A stretch of 64,000 bases of DNA from Anodontia alba (GCA_964016985.1 OZ024828.1:1359330-1423329); one strand, 5' to 3'; numbered from the stretch's first letter, positions 11,260 to 22,184 are shown. Notes: generated from the letters alone by a model not told the origin. Program-made: numbers and translations.

Positions 11260-11815
11260 AATAAATGAATAAATAAATCAAATGACACCAACCCTGTAAA
11301 GATATTCATAGTTTTGTTACTAACAAGCATACAAAACTTAATCGCATAGGCGGCCATTTTGGTTGTGCCAATAGACAGCGTGGGATTAGTTTGCAGATAT
11401 TTCCACCCTCCCCTGAAATCTGTCACTAGTGAACGGAAAGATTGCTTTTGTTGGCGAGTAGCTGCAAACGTCTCGCTTAACTGAAAGCAGCTCTTATCCG
11501 GTAAACAAGCGAGTTCCCAGCTAGCATTCTTTATAAATCTACAGCGGGCCGTTATCGGCCCGTCAGCTACCCTGACGGGCCGATGACGGCCCGCTATAGA
11601 TTTATAAAGAATGCTTACTGGGTTATTTTTAAACCCAAATTTACAGATTGTATATCATTTACAAAAATGACCTTTTTGGTCGTTTTCTATATGATCTCTA
11701 CATGTTCGTTTAGATACAACAAATTCTGGGCTTCATCTATGAATTGTGTTATATCCACAACCGTGTTATAACGAACCCTATTATAAAGACGCTACAGTGT
11801 GAATGTTTCATGTTG
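11260..11815 (+). repeat. Dispersed repeat, copy 1
   Basis: Shares ATGACACCAACCC-like AT-rich start, GTTACTAACAAGCATAC, GATTAGTTTGCAGATATT, TATATGATCTCTACATG and ATCCACAACCGTGTTATAAC with 48476-49033. It is interrupted by the family C palindrome. Nature unknown. Confidence 0.72.
11518..11622. mobile_element. Family C palindromic MITE, inserted in a dispersed repeat
   Basis: The TTTATAAATCTA subtype. It interrupts the repeat 11260-11815 after AAGCGAGTT; the sister repeat copy at 48.5-49.0 kb continues without it, and TT flanks both ends here. This supports a 2-bp target duplication. Confidence 0.86.
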
Positions 11816-11846
11816 GGTAAAATATCCAGCACACTGTATTTAGTAG

Positions 11847-12124
11847 CATCACGAAAACGTACCTATATAATTTTGACCCCCTTAAACCCCACTTTTACAT
11901 AGTAAAACTGGGGTTTACAGGGGTATACATTATTTTTCTTATTTCTTCTCAAAACATAGATTGTGGGTACGCGTTAGAACCGCCTCAGCGAGGCGGTTCT
12001 AACGCGTACCCACAATCTATGTTTTGTGCAGTAATATGAAAAATATCCAAGTTTTTTATCTGAAAATTTTCAATTCTTGGAGATGAAATTTTCTATATAT
12101 TTGAATAGGCGTGTTTTTGTAATG
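11847..12124 (+). mobile_element. Family A hairpin MITE
   Basis: Forward, full length. The central hairpin carries matching ACGCGTTAGAACC changes on both arms relative to the common ACTCGTTAGAACC form. This paired change suggests the arms are corrected against each other. Confidence 0.9.
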
Positions 12125-12255
12125 GTTTTTCTTACTTTTCCCATAAAATAGGCTTCGACCATTCATGCAAATCGTCAAAGCCTATTTCCTAGGAAAATGC
12201 GACAAATGTAGTTTGTCGTTTGCTGTATTTTCCCAGAGAGTGATGGAGATTACTA
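12125..12255 (+). mobile_element. Partial CTCTGGG-type MITE
   Basis: AAATAGGCTTCGACCATTCA, TGCAAATCGTCAAAGCCTA hairpin, then TTGTCGTTTGCTGTATTTTC and CCAGAGAGTG at the right. The left terminus is replaced by the preceding family A element. A similar piece lies at 49940-50048. Confidence 0.6.
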
Positions 12256-12870
12256 TTGGTTACGATATTATGTCAGTTAATTTATAGTTTTTTTATCATA
12301 CATTTACCAGAAAATATGTTCATTTTGCATATGTGATACTGACATGGCTTTCAAGCATATTTCACTCTTGCGGAGCGCTAATGGTGTTATAATGGGTCAC
12401 GTGGATGATACAGCTATTTTGCCCGGGCAAAATCACCACATTCGAAGCACTCGGCGTTTTATGATCAGTTGATTTTTACCAAACCGATGAATCGAATATG
12501 AAATTCTGACCGATTTCCAACACTAATGATACTGATGACGTACATAGAGAATACACGCGGTATTCTATAATAATACTGTCAATCCTGTCCTAAAGGCCAC
12601 CTGTATTAAGCAATCACCGTCTTTAAAGATCACTATTTCAGATCCCAATAAAGGCAAAGAAGTAGAAATCTACCTTTATTAAGCAAGCACCTGTCATAAG
12701 CAACCAGATTTTTGGCTTTCCCATAGGTGCTGAATTCAAGGCAAGATAACTAATAGGTGTTAATTAGGTAGTATAATTAGAGAAAGTCCATTAATTGGCT
12801 CAAGTGGGGTCACCTTAATTAACAAATGAGGTTGCCGGACTATGCATAAATTATCAGCCATTCTGACAAA

Positions 12871-12875
12871 GTTAG

Positions 12876-12914
<39 letters not shown>
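12871..12914. repeat. A tract of about 40
   Basis: No retroposon body recognised before it. Confidence 0.95.
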
Positions 12915-12915
<1 letters not shown>

Positions 12916-12960
12916 ATATGACAGCTAATTAGCTCCAGATATAATACTTCCAGCAGTTAC

Positions 12961-13242
12961 CATTACGAAAACATGCCTATTCAAATGTATTGAAAATTTC
13001 ACCACCAAAAACTGGAAGTTTTCAGATAAAAACTCTGATATTTTTCATATTTCTGCTCAAAACATAGAATGTGGGTACCCGTTAGAACCGCCTCGGCGAG
13101 CGAGGCGGTTCTAACGAGTGCCCATAATCTATGTTTTTGAGCAGAAATAAGAAAAATAATGTGTACCCCTGTAAACTCCAGTTTTACTATATAAGAGTGG
13201 GGTTTAAGGGGGTCAAAATTATATAGGCGTGTTTTCGTGATG
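12961..13242 (-). mobile_element. Family A hairpin MITE
   Basis: Reverse copy from CATTACGAAAACATGCC to the matching GTGTTTTCGTGATG. The centre of the palindrome is expanded (CCTCGGCGAGCGAGG), giving a larger loop. Confidence 0.88.
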
Positions 13243-14057
13243 CTATGTGACCAAGACAGTATTGAATAAAGGAAGAAATGTGAGGATGACTGTAAAACAC
13301 AAATCTAAGAATATTGAACTAAAGTAAAATATGTTTTCATGGACAATTTTTAATGTGACCTAAAAACAGAGAGAGTTCAAGTTCAAAGCTTTGAAAAAGA
13401 TTTGTTTTAACCCAATTTACTTGTTGTTTTTTTTTTTTTTTTTTTGTTGTTTTTTTATTTAATTTTATGTTTTTATGTTTTGACCATTTTTTTCATTTTT
13501 ATTTTTATTTTAATTATTTTATTCATTTTTTATGCATTTTTGCACAGTCTATTTCTCGCATTTAACACAGGTTTGACTGTAGTTACAACTGTATCGATCG
13601 TATCTTCCAGTTTTGGACTAAACGTTTATCTTTAATCTTTATTTTTATTTATTATTATTTTTTTTCTTTATTTGCGTTAAATGTATTATTTTTTACTCTC
13701 TCAAATTATGGCAGTGACTGTCGTCTTTTTCCATCCACAATGGAACAATACCCACCCCACAGAAAAATTTCTAAGTACGAACCCACACCATACAAGCTTT
13801 GATGAATGCGGTGCTGTCGCCGCATTGGTCAGAGCTTGCATGGCTTTGGTTCGAGTCGCCACTTTATTTTTTTTCTAATGCAAAAACGAAACAACAACTA
13901 ACATGATACCGGTGTGTTTATTATACGGTGCTGTCATGGGACTTTGTTCTTTTGAATGACCCAAACTATTGGGACACCTGACCATACTTGTCCTTAAATG
14001 TGAATAAATCTATGTGTCTAAACGACCGCTGGATGAGTGACAAACAGTCTAGACACT
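13243..14057. other. No gene seen; T-rich low complexity
   Basis: TTTTTATTT-rich tract at 13420-13680. The frames here are low-complexity Phe/Leu runs. Confidence 0.6.
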
Positions 14058-14395
14058 CATCACGAAAACATGCCTATATAATATTGATCCCCTTCAACCC
14101 TACTTTTATATAGTAAAACTGGGGTTTACAGGGGTCAGTATACATTAATATACTGAAAATTTTACCACCAAACACTTAACGTTTTCAGATAAAAATAGTG
14201 ATATTTTTCATATTTCTGCTCAAAACATAGATTGTGAGTATTCGCTAGAACCGCCTCGACGAGGCGGTTCTAACGAATACACACAATATATGCTTTGAGC
14301 AGGAATATGAAAAATATCCGAGTTTTTTATCCGAAAATTTTCAGTTTTTGGTGGTGAAATTTTCTATATATTTAAATAGGCGTGTTTTCGTGATG
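14058..14395 (+). mobile_element. Family A hairpin MITE, chimeric long copy
   Basis: About 60 bp longer than its relatives. After the usual left third, a segment reads as the inverted right arm (ACTGAAAATTTTACCACC, then GATATTTTTCATATTTCTGC) before the central hairpin. The right third is then present in its normal place, so the long palindrome includes the flanks of the hairpin as well. Confidence 0.85.
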
Positions 14396-14400
14396 TAATC

Positions 14401-14483
14401 CGACAAGCTTGAACAGTGTAGATCCAGATCAGACGCCGCAGAAAAAGACGTCTGATCTGGTTCTAAACTGTTCAAGCTTGTCT
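14401..14483. repeat. ACAGTG-core hairpin with extended arms
   Basis: GACAAGCTTGAACAGTGTAG, ATCCAGATCAGACGCCGC and the inverse give arms of about 38 bp ending at GCTTGTC. Confidence 0.75.
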
Positions 14484-14832
14484 GTCCCAATACAAGGTTG
14501 CAAGTGCGCTCAGCGAAGACTCAGATCCTCCTGTACATTCGTTCAGTTTGACCATAGTTTTTACTGTAGGCCTGAAGAGGCCTTCGCTCTTCGCTTGAAG
14601 ACTCTTTGGCTCCCTTTCTATCCATAGATTGCGCGGCTAAGACTCTGATCAGTCTGTGCGAATGTGCAGGCTGATCTTAGTCTTCGCTTGGGGCACACAC
14701 AATGCTGTGCCCAGCTTAACTATGGGTTGCTCAAGCTGAGAGAGCTAAATGAGCAGTTCGTAAATCCTTTGTGAAAAGCGAATACTTATTTCAGTCTAAA
14801 TTTAACATTCGGTTTTTCCGATAGACACGGAA

Positions 14833-15111
14833 ATGTACGAAAATATGTCGTCATCGCTAGCCATATATTGTTTTCCCGCCTCACTTAGATACGAAACCAG
14901 AAGGCTGGTAACCATTCATATAACATCGCTTCTTAAAATAGATAAATACTTATCGGAGAGGTATTGTCATATACTTAAAATAGACTGTATTGCACAACGG
15001 TTGTCAATACGAGTGTTGTATATAAACCGCTTGAAACCAAACGAAAAGAAAACGATTTGGGTCCGTGGACCTGAATTGTATTTTGATTATTTGTGTGGAA
15101 AAGGAAAATAA
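14833..15111 (+). other. Possible 5' leader or upstream ORF of the RBR gene
   Basis: A 92-codon open frame (MYENMSSSLA...) ends two bases before the inferred RBR start and is in a different frame. It has no recognised domain. If it is in the transcript it could act as an upstream ORF affecting start choice; it could equally be chance openness in a leader. No TATA box or initiator was convincing. Confidence 0.25.
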
Positions 15112-15113
15112 AA

Positions 15114-15196
15114 ATGGTGCTTAAAGTTAGCAAACGCGGAGTTAGATCGGGAAATACTCTGAAAGCTTCTAATACAAGGTTTCTGCGTCAGTATCG
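15114..15196 (+). CDS. RBR E3 ligase gene, coding exon 1 (N-terminus)
   Basis: First coding exon inferred for the RBR ligase whose main exon starts at 17584. The ATG at 15114 lies in a good start context (AAAATGG) and opens 27 full codons plus two bases, rich in Lys, Arg and Ser (MVLKVSKRG...). The exon ends at CG followed by the donor GTATGT at 15197. Those two bases plus the first base of the downstream exon make an Arg codon and continue without a stop into the long frame, which is the main support. A separate 92-codon frame (14833-15111) ends two bases before this ATG; it could be an upstream ORF or chance. Further non-coding 5' exons cannot be excluded. Transcript data would settle the start. 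Confidence 0.62.
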
Positions 15197-15988
15197 GTAT
15201 GTATTATTTTTTTATTCATTGTTGATCATATAAAATATGCATGTGAGTGTGAAGTTTTGACTGGTGAATTTGGGCCGTATATTTTTGCACCCCAACGAAA
15301 GGAGCAACGAGCGGACAATACGTAATACTTATTTTACACCTGAACAGAATGTCTCTTAGGACATTGTGTCTGGACAGATTGATCCATCATTTATAATCAT
15401 GTTGTGATAGGAATTAATGTATGACATTTTGACCAATTTCTCGAGATGAGCAGGGGCTTAAGTCTGATTTTTTTTTTTTAATTTTTAAAAGGTAGGAATA
15501 AAAAATAATAATATAAATAAAATATTTAAAAAAGCTTGAGTTGATGAAACATGGATAAGATAAGATTTATTTGAAGTCGGCAAGTTATAAACAGAACAAA
15601 TATAAGCTCTGAGTGAGCTTTTGAACCGACTGATAAAAGTATAATTATAGAATAACTTTCTAACAAAAATACATGTAAAAATGCAATATTTCAGCCCTAA
15701 AATTGAAGGGTAGAAACATGAAATTAAAATAAAAATTAAAATGCAATTTTTTTTTTTCTGGAGGGGCAAAAACCGTAGTGTAGGCTGAGTCTACCATACG
15801 AACTTTGCCCCTCCAGAAAAATAAAATTGTAAAACTGTGGCCTCATTTGTAACATATTACAGTATTATCATAGCTCTAGTTAAGAGAATCCGAGTCAGAA
15901 TTTTTAATGGTGATACGTCCAATGACATTCATTCTTCAGGAGTAGGGTATACTAATAACAGTTTTCTTATTTCAAATGTAGCAAGGCA

Positions 15989-16287
15989 CATCACGAAAAC
16001 ACGCCTATATAATTTTGACCGCCCTCAAACCCCACTTGTATACAGTAAAACTGGGGTTAACAGAGGTATACATTATTTTTATTATTTCTGCTCAAAAACA
16101 TAGATTGCGGGTACTCGTAGAACCGCCTCGTCGAGGCGGTTCTAACGAGCGACGAGGCGGTTCTAACGAGTACCCACAATCTATATTTTGAGCAGAAATA
16201 TTAAAAATATCAGAGTTTTTATTTTTTCTGAAAATTTTCAGTTTTTCGAGGTGAAATTTTCTATATATTTGAATAGGCGTGTTTTAG
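15989..16287 (+). mobile_element. Family A hairpin MITE with duplicated hairpin tip, truncated right end
   Basis: In the RBR intron. The tip of the central palindrome is partly repeated: GACGAGGCGGTTCTAACGAG occurs after a first GTCGAGGCGGTTCTAACGAG. The right terminus stops at GCGTGTTTTAG, without the final TCGTAATG. Confidence 0.84.
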
Positions 16288-16667
16288 TTTCCTGACTTCT
16301 ATTGAGTACCCAGAACATATGTTTTCTTGGAGAAAAACAAAAAAAGAAAAAAATTAAACACTTCTCAGTTGGAAAAAAATGTTAAGTTTATCTGTAGCTA
16401 TGAATTAATCTATAATAAGGTATAATACTTACCGTATTTGTCCTAATTACCACAATGTGCGATTAAGTTTTTCAAAATTACTGGAAAAATGCAGTAAAAT
16501 ATCTTCCTAATAAGGACACACTTTAAAGGAATATGAGCAGAGGACTTCATGAGGGGTGTATTGAATAACGCTTATGTGATATGTATTCTGATTTTCTTTA
16601 CAAAAGCAGATATTGTGGGTACTCATTTGAATTAAGTTGATAATATCATATGTTGTAGTTACACAAT

Positions 16668-16832
16668 TCAGATTCTTACGACATGACAATCGTAACAAAG
16701 GAATGAAGCATAGCTGAAAAAATATTCCGCCTTTCGTGGGAATCGAACCCGGTCCTCCAGGTTAAAAATCCAATGCTCTAACCACTGAGCCAAAGAGTCG
16801 ACTCCCTGACGCAGTTGTCAGAGATTGTATAT
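16668..16832 (-). mobile_element. tRNA-Lys-like SINE, reversed, in the RBR intron
   Basis: On the minus strand: CTGACAACTGCGTCAGGGAG, then GACTCTTTGGCTCAGTGGTT (A box), a TTTTTAA anticodon-loop-like region and GGGTTCGATTCCC (B box), then a body ending ATTGTCATGTCGTAAG. It is antisense to the RBR gene and inside its intron. Confidence 0.68.
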
Positions 16833-17140
16833 ATACTTAGAAGCTATGCGTAATCTGCCAAGGCAGATAATCGAAGGTAGGAGTGCTCGGTCGTAACAAG
16901 ATTTATACCCACAACATATGCTATTTTCAAGAGGTAGAATATATTACACGGACTGCAGCCGACGAAATTGCTTGACTGTGCGCTTTAACGGGTATGTGCG
17001 GTAATTAGGTGTAAATACGGTAACTGACTCGTACTGAAAAGCGTAAATGGTGAACAAAATAACAAAAACATATTCCATTACCCAACTTCTAGCCTGTCCT
17101 AGTAGGAATGACTGGGGATCCGGTAGCGTACCTACGCTTC

Positions 17141-17238
17141 CCAGCAGGCATACAAAGTTGAAACAACGTCAGTTCAACGTCAAGATATTGAGTCAACGTT
17201 GAATCGACATTGTTTCAACGTTGTATGTCCGCTAGGTA
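17141..17238. mobile_element. Family G palindromic MITE
   Basis: CCAGCAGGCATACAAAGTTG and the inverse CAACGTTGTATGTCCGCTAGG pair, with internal repeats of the type CAACGT. It lies in the RBR intron. Confidence 0.68.
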
Positions 17239-17285
17239 AACATACAGGATCTGAGTACGGCAACATGCCATGTATTGCGTGTATG

Positions 17286-17561
17286 CATCACGAGAACATA
17301 CCTATATAATTTTGACCCCCTTAAACCCCACCATTAAGTAGTAAAACTGGGGTTTAGGGTAAACATTATTTTTCTTATTTCTGCTCAAAACATAAATTGT
17401 TGGTATTCGTTAGAACCGCCTCGGTGAGGCGGTTCTAATGAGTACCCACAATCTATGTTTTGAGCAGAATTGTGAAATATATCAGTATTTTTTATCTGAA
17501 AATTTTCAGTTTTTGGTGGTAAAATTTTCAATATATTTTGAATAGGCATGTTTTCGTAATG
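17286..17561 (+). mobile_element. Family A hairpin MITE next to the RBR splice acceptor
   Basis: Forward copy whose right TIR (GGCATGTTTTCGTAATG) ends 22 bp upstream of the long RBR exon. The left part is slightly shortened, with bases missing between GGGGTTTA and the TAAACATTATT segment. Confidence 0.88.
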
Positions 17562-17583
17562 AATTATGTTTTGGTTCTTCCAG

Positions 17584-20302
17584 ATTACACTCTTGTATAC
17601 GGCGTAAGCTAATTCAGAATGATGGCAATATCAACGAAACCTTTTCCGACAGTCTTGGGGAATCAGCTGGTGAAAACGACTTCACAGAGTTCTCATTGAA
17701 CAAAAAGGGGAGATGGACTCTCCCAAGCCAACTGCGGTACGACATTCTTCATGGTGCATTCAAACACGAGCGTTATGGTGTTCAGCTTATCGAAGGACAT
17801 AAATTGATCAAGAGAGCTAGCTGCATCAGTTTTGCATCAAGCTTTGGCAAAGTTAGACAGACGTGTATTAATAAAAGAAAAGGTAAACAAAAGCGACGAG
17901 GCTACTTCCAGGTTTCAAGTATTCTGCATGAAAGACCAGCAAATACCAGTAGACGAAGGCACAGAAATAGACATCGTCAACGTTTAACTAATAACAACAC
18001 TGAGACGGAAGTGCAGCCTGTGGAACAGTACAAAGCTCCAGAACTTCGGTATGAGGTCTTATACCCTAGTCCTATCACAAGCTCTATTACCCATAATCCC
18101 AAATATATTGACCCACACTACGGCGACTCTGGACTGTCGAGTCGGAGAACTAAACAGAGAAAAGGTAGAAGTAAACTAGTGAATGTTATCCAGGAGGATC
18201 TGGATAATTTAGACTTTGATTTCGAGGACTCAGAGGAGGAGGATCCCGTCTTTTATCCAGAACCTGCTGAGCGTGAAACTAGAGTGTCTCTCGAAGATAT
18301 TCTCCGACAGGCTAATAAGGCACAGTCTCTTGTAGCATGTTGCCGAAAACGAAGAAAGTCTAGCACAGAGTGTGAGCATAAGGTTGGGCATGATGATAAG
18401 CGGTCCGTTATTTATGTCAACAAAGATGAGAGTGAAACTGAAACTCAAGCGCAGACTGACCTTATAGCAGAGAAACATGTAAATACAATGGTAGATCCTG
18501 TCTCAGTTATTATTCCGAAAGATGACGTAGACGAATGGGTGCTGAAACAGAAATTTGGCTCTAGACTTTTAGAATGTGAATGTTTCCCACGCAAGTTTAT
18601 TATCGATATTTCTGAAGACGTGTCAAAACTTCACAATCTTAAATGTATTGAAAGTTCAAGAGCAGACATTACATTTGCGTGCCTCGTATTTGTTTATGAC
18701 AGTGACAATGAAATAAACAACGTGAATGAAGATGTGTATAAGGTTTATTTGAGCATGCCCTTCAGTGACAGAATAAATTCTGTGAGACTGGAAACTCTTT
18801 TTGATTATATGATGACCAGCGTAGACGAGATCATACTAAAAGCTATATTCTTTGTAGAAACTTTGCCCGAGGAAGTTTTTATGAAAGAAAGAAAGCAATA
18901 TTCTCTACCAAAATCTTCTTCAAGCACGACCCTGGAAAACTGCGCAAAATGGGAATCGGGTTCATATCGGCTTGATACAAAACACTTATTGAAAAGATGT
19001 TTTCAAAGTAAACAAAAACTGAATGAGGCACAAGAATTGGGGTTTGCTGTAGTGTCGCAGATGGATGCGTTTTCGACAGCACCTTTAGACGTTTGTACTC
19101 CTACAGATAAATTCTGCTCAGTATGTTTTGAGTCTGTCGGGGGACTAGTGCCAGCTACAGCTCTTATTTCTTGTGGTCACTGGTTCTGTGATGTTTGTTG
19201 GAGAGAACATCTCGTTACGGGAATCAGGGAGGGAAGAACTGCCCTCGTATGTCCGGAATACGACTGTGATAAACAAGTAGATATGGGCACTTTGGTGTCT
19301 GTTATAGACGTAAATCATGTGATACGGTACCTGAGACGCTGTCATGACACTGAAGTGGAGCAGCAGTCAGTTACCAAATGGTGCCCAGATCCTACCTGTG
19401 CTGGAATTATCAAGGTCCCCTCTCCTCAGGTAAAATCCGTATCTTGCCAGTGTGGAAGGAAGATGTGTTTTGACTGCCTGGGCGAGGTACACTGGCCAGC
19501 ACCTTGCAAAGCAGCATCAGACTATCGTCAAAAACTAGTTGAAAACGGCCATGACAAATTACTGCCTTTTGAAGAAATCAAAGCTATAGAGGTGAAAGGA
19601 AAACCTTGTCCATTTTGCAATAGGTTTATTGAGAAAAATGGTGGCTGTCCTTATATGTACTGTGCATGTCAAAAAGCCTTTTGTTGGGCTTGCGAGAAAG
19701 AGTGGAACTCTGTCCAACACGGACCTGACTGTTACAAGCATGGGTACTCAAACACATATCAGACAACTAAAGAAACAATTGAACCTGATGAGTATTTAAT
19801 AAAAATAAAAGGTAGAACACATGAGAAATGGTACAGAATGGCACTTGAGCATCGCTTGCAGCAGCATCAGGTAAAGCTTCAGAAATTGAAGACTCCAATG
19901 AGAGAGCTGAGATCCACATTGCAGCATTATGTCGGTCGCATGGAGAGACGCAAGGAACCGGTATCATTCGACTTTGATGTACCAGACAAACATTACACAT
20001 GTGAAGCCGCGAAAACTAGAGATTTTCTTAACAATATGGCCGAGCTTTATTCAGAGTTGCACAGAATAACAGAACATGTAGCCATTTATTTACAAACTAA
20101 ACAACCTTCTGCCGACATTCTGCTTCCCGTGAAACACATAACAAACAGGATGACAGCATTGTCAGTTTTCATTTATGATTTGTTACAGAATGGTTCTAAG
20201 ACTGATCAAAGACATGTGTTTAATAAGTTGAAAGAAATTCGTTTTCATGCACGAAAATGTATAACAGGGCTTTTGAAATGCATAAACCGCAGCGAGTGCT
20301 AA
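17584..20302 (+). CDS. RBR-type (RING1-IBR-RING2) E3 ubiquitin-protein ligase, Ariadne-like, main coding exon
   Basis: Predicted to move ubiquitin from an E2, through a RING2 cysteine thioester, to a substrate. Joined to the exon at 15114 it gives 933 residues. In that numbering RING1 is about 539-589 (CSVC, CGHWFC, CW, CP motifs, close to the Ariadne pattern), IBR 628-669 (KWCPDPTC, CQCGRKMCFDC) and RING2 703-744 (CPFC, IEKNGGC, CWAC). The catalytic Cys is 716, in GGCPYMYC. Tyr stands at +2, where Ariadne and Parkin proteins have His, and the next zinc ligands are C-x-C rather than C-x4-C, a spacing I recall from RNF216. The N-terminal half is unfamiliar: basic clusters near 126-134 and 150-161, an acidic patch near 235-250. 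A helical Leu/Gln/Lys-rich stretch near 776-810 may correspond to an Ariadne domain. The frame is open from the acceptor CAG at 17583; an ATG-only search would miss the true start. The stop is TAA at 20300. I see no clear polyadenylation signal. Confidence 0.9.
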
Positions 20303-20337
20303 TCCGTTAAAGACTGGAGACCCCTAAACGGGTAACT

Positions 20338-20410
20338 GGCAAACAGTGCCGACCCAGATCAGACGCCACAGAACGCGGCGTCTGATCAGGATCTCCACTG
20401 TTTACAAACT
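20338..20410. repeat. ACAGTG-core hairpin just after the RBR stop codon
   Basis: AACAGTGCCGACCCAGATCA, tip ACGCCACAGAACGCGGCGT and the inverse. It starts about 36 bp after the TAA, so it could be in the 3' UTR. Confidence 0.75.
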
Positions 20411-20681
20411 GTTCAACCATTATTCTTTAGGAATATCTACATCATATAGCCTGACATATCTAAGATCGAAGTTGAACTATTCCAATATATAGTGTTGGAG
20501 AGTTTATTCAGTCTTTAATGGGTTAAGGGTAATTGATGTTTTTTCAGGGGAGGCAAACTTGTAGCAGACGACATTTATGTTCTTGTTATTTTTAAGAGAA
20601 AATAAGTTCTGACTTTTTTATGTGAATCGCCTGCAGACGATTCAAATGAAATCTTAAGACTTGTTTCCCTGACAAATAATT

Positions 20682-20750
20682 ATAATAATAATAATAATAA
20701 TAGTAATAAAATAATAATAATAATAATGATAATAATAATAATAATAAAGA
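20682..20750. repeat. (AAT)n microsatellite
   Basis: Interrupted AAT repeat inside a MITE-like pair of CAGACGACATTTATG and AAATGTCGTCTGCTG. It contains AATAAA strings, which makes a polyadenylation call for the RBR gene unsafe. Confidence 0.92.
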
Positions 20751-20794
20751 TATTAAAATGTCGTCTGCTGTTGTTGTGATTCTCGCTTTAAAAG

Positions 20795-21125
20795 CTTCCT
20801 ATTCCTCAAAAATAGACATTTTATAATACAAAAAAGGTTTAATAAATTGATATATAGTCACTATTAACATAATCATGAAATGTGGAACCTACTATCTCGT
20901 TCTTGAAATGAAATGTTTTTTTTATCGTATCTCTGAATTAATGTTGCCAACATTAATTCAGAGATATGATAAAAACTCATTTCACTTTTGATCCAGTTCA
21001 AAAAAGAGGGTCTAACAGAAACTTTACAGGCTGTCAAATGCCACATTTTATGATCGTATTAATACTATATATCGATTTATTAAACCTTTCTCGGATAAAA
21101 GATGTCTATTTTTGAGGAATATTGA
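20795..21125. mobile_element. 340-bp palindromic MITE (TAGACATTTT type)
   Basis: CCTCAAAAATAGACATTTTA pairs with AGATGTCTATTTTTGAGG. The centre TCTCTGAATTAATGTTGCC and its inverse form the tip. A second copy is at 54650-54960. Confidence 0.78.
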
Positions 21126-21499
21126 GCCTTTGATAGACTGGCTCCAGTCTCCAGTGACTATATATTTTTCACATAATCCTGTTTGGTTTAAACAATATTT
21201 AAACAAGATCCGTAACGCGAAAAAATATACCTCATGAAATGCCCGCCAAGAAAAGACTCAGACCGGCTTACGCATCGACACAGTTTGATCAGGATCTTTG
21301 CTGTTCTCATGAAACCTTGGATGCTTGGTTTCCAAGAGAGTGTTCAGCGAAGACTCTGATCAGACTGCGCTGGCTGTTCTGAGTCATCGCTGGGCGTACA
21401 TGTAGTAGGTTCTGTATAGTGTTGTTATTTTGTATACGCATAGCTTCAGATAAGGCACTTTTTTTTTCAACCAAAAAGCAGTTACACTTTTCTTTTGTC

Positions 21500-21590
21500 G
21501 CAATAAAAATATATGTTGTGGTACTCATTAGAAGCGCCTCGCCGAGGCGCTTCTAATGAGTACCCACAACATATATTTTCATGGAGAAAT
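21500..21590. repeat. GCCTC-core hairpin in a third sequence context
   Basis: AATATATGTTGTGG, ACTCATTAGAAGCGCCTC and the inverse form a hairpin of about 75 bp. The loop-proximal sequence is that of family A, but the arms read AAGCGCC and the flanks (CATGGAGAAATAAG) differ. Confidence 0.8.
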
Positions 21591-21737
21591 AAGAAAAATA
21601 TTAATCCGATACCCCTCTTATCTGGAGTTATGATATATGAATTTTGGGTAAAAATGTCAATAATATGTACATGTAAGTTTAATTTTTGTGCAATATAAAA
21701 ATGTTCTTACATACCGAAAGTTGTCATACTAATTCTT

Positions 21738-21962
21738 AATGCTTAGCTCTCTGGGTAAAATTTTCAACAGACGACATTTTGGAATTTTTTTTTATTTTTT
21801 TTATTTTGCCAAAAAAAAAAAAAAAAAAAAAAAAAAAAGATTTGACATTTCGTGCAAACTACAACTTGCATGAAATTTTCAGGGAGAACTAAAAAAAAAA
21901 AAAAAAAAAAAAAAAATCACCAATTTGTGTCTGCTGAAATAGCCTTGAGAGTGGTAAGATTA
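21738..21962 (+). mobile_element. Hairpin MITE (CTCTGGGTAAA termini), A/T-run interrupted
   Basis: GCTCTCTGGGTAAAATTTTC and CAGACGACATTTTGG at the left; GTGTCTGCTG and TTGAGAGTGG at the right. Long A runs (21812-21838, 21889-21917) sit where the hairpin arms should continue. Confidence 0.7.
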
Positions 21963-22151
21963 ACTTGCTAGGCTCTCATATTATGATGGCTGTTTTTTTG
22001 CTGAACATGACAGTTTGACGTGCAAGCTTGACGATAAGAATAAAATACAAATTCTATGAGTATACTACTGTTTGTCCTATGACACTGTGATTTTTAAGAC
22101 TCTGGGCTTGAACGTAGTTCTGACAACAACAACAACAACAACAACAGGAAG

Positions 22152-22184
<33 letters not shown>

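Larger units (their letters stand above)
15197..17583 (+). other. Intron of the RBR ligase gene
   Basis: Inferred intron of 2387 bp, beginning GTATGT and ending TTCTTCCAG. It splits an Arg codon after its second base. It contains two family A hairpin MITEs (15989-16287 and 17286-17561), a reversed SINE (16668-16832), a CCCAGC palindromic MITE (17141-17238) and AT-rich filler. The second family A copy ends 22 bp before the exon, so its right end would lie in the branch-point region. Confidence 0.6.

Noticed and set aside
18230..20000. Minus-strand frames opposite the RBR exon
   Set aside because: Short shadows of the sense coding sequence without any family similarity.
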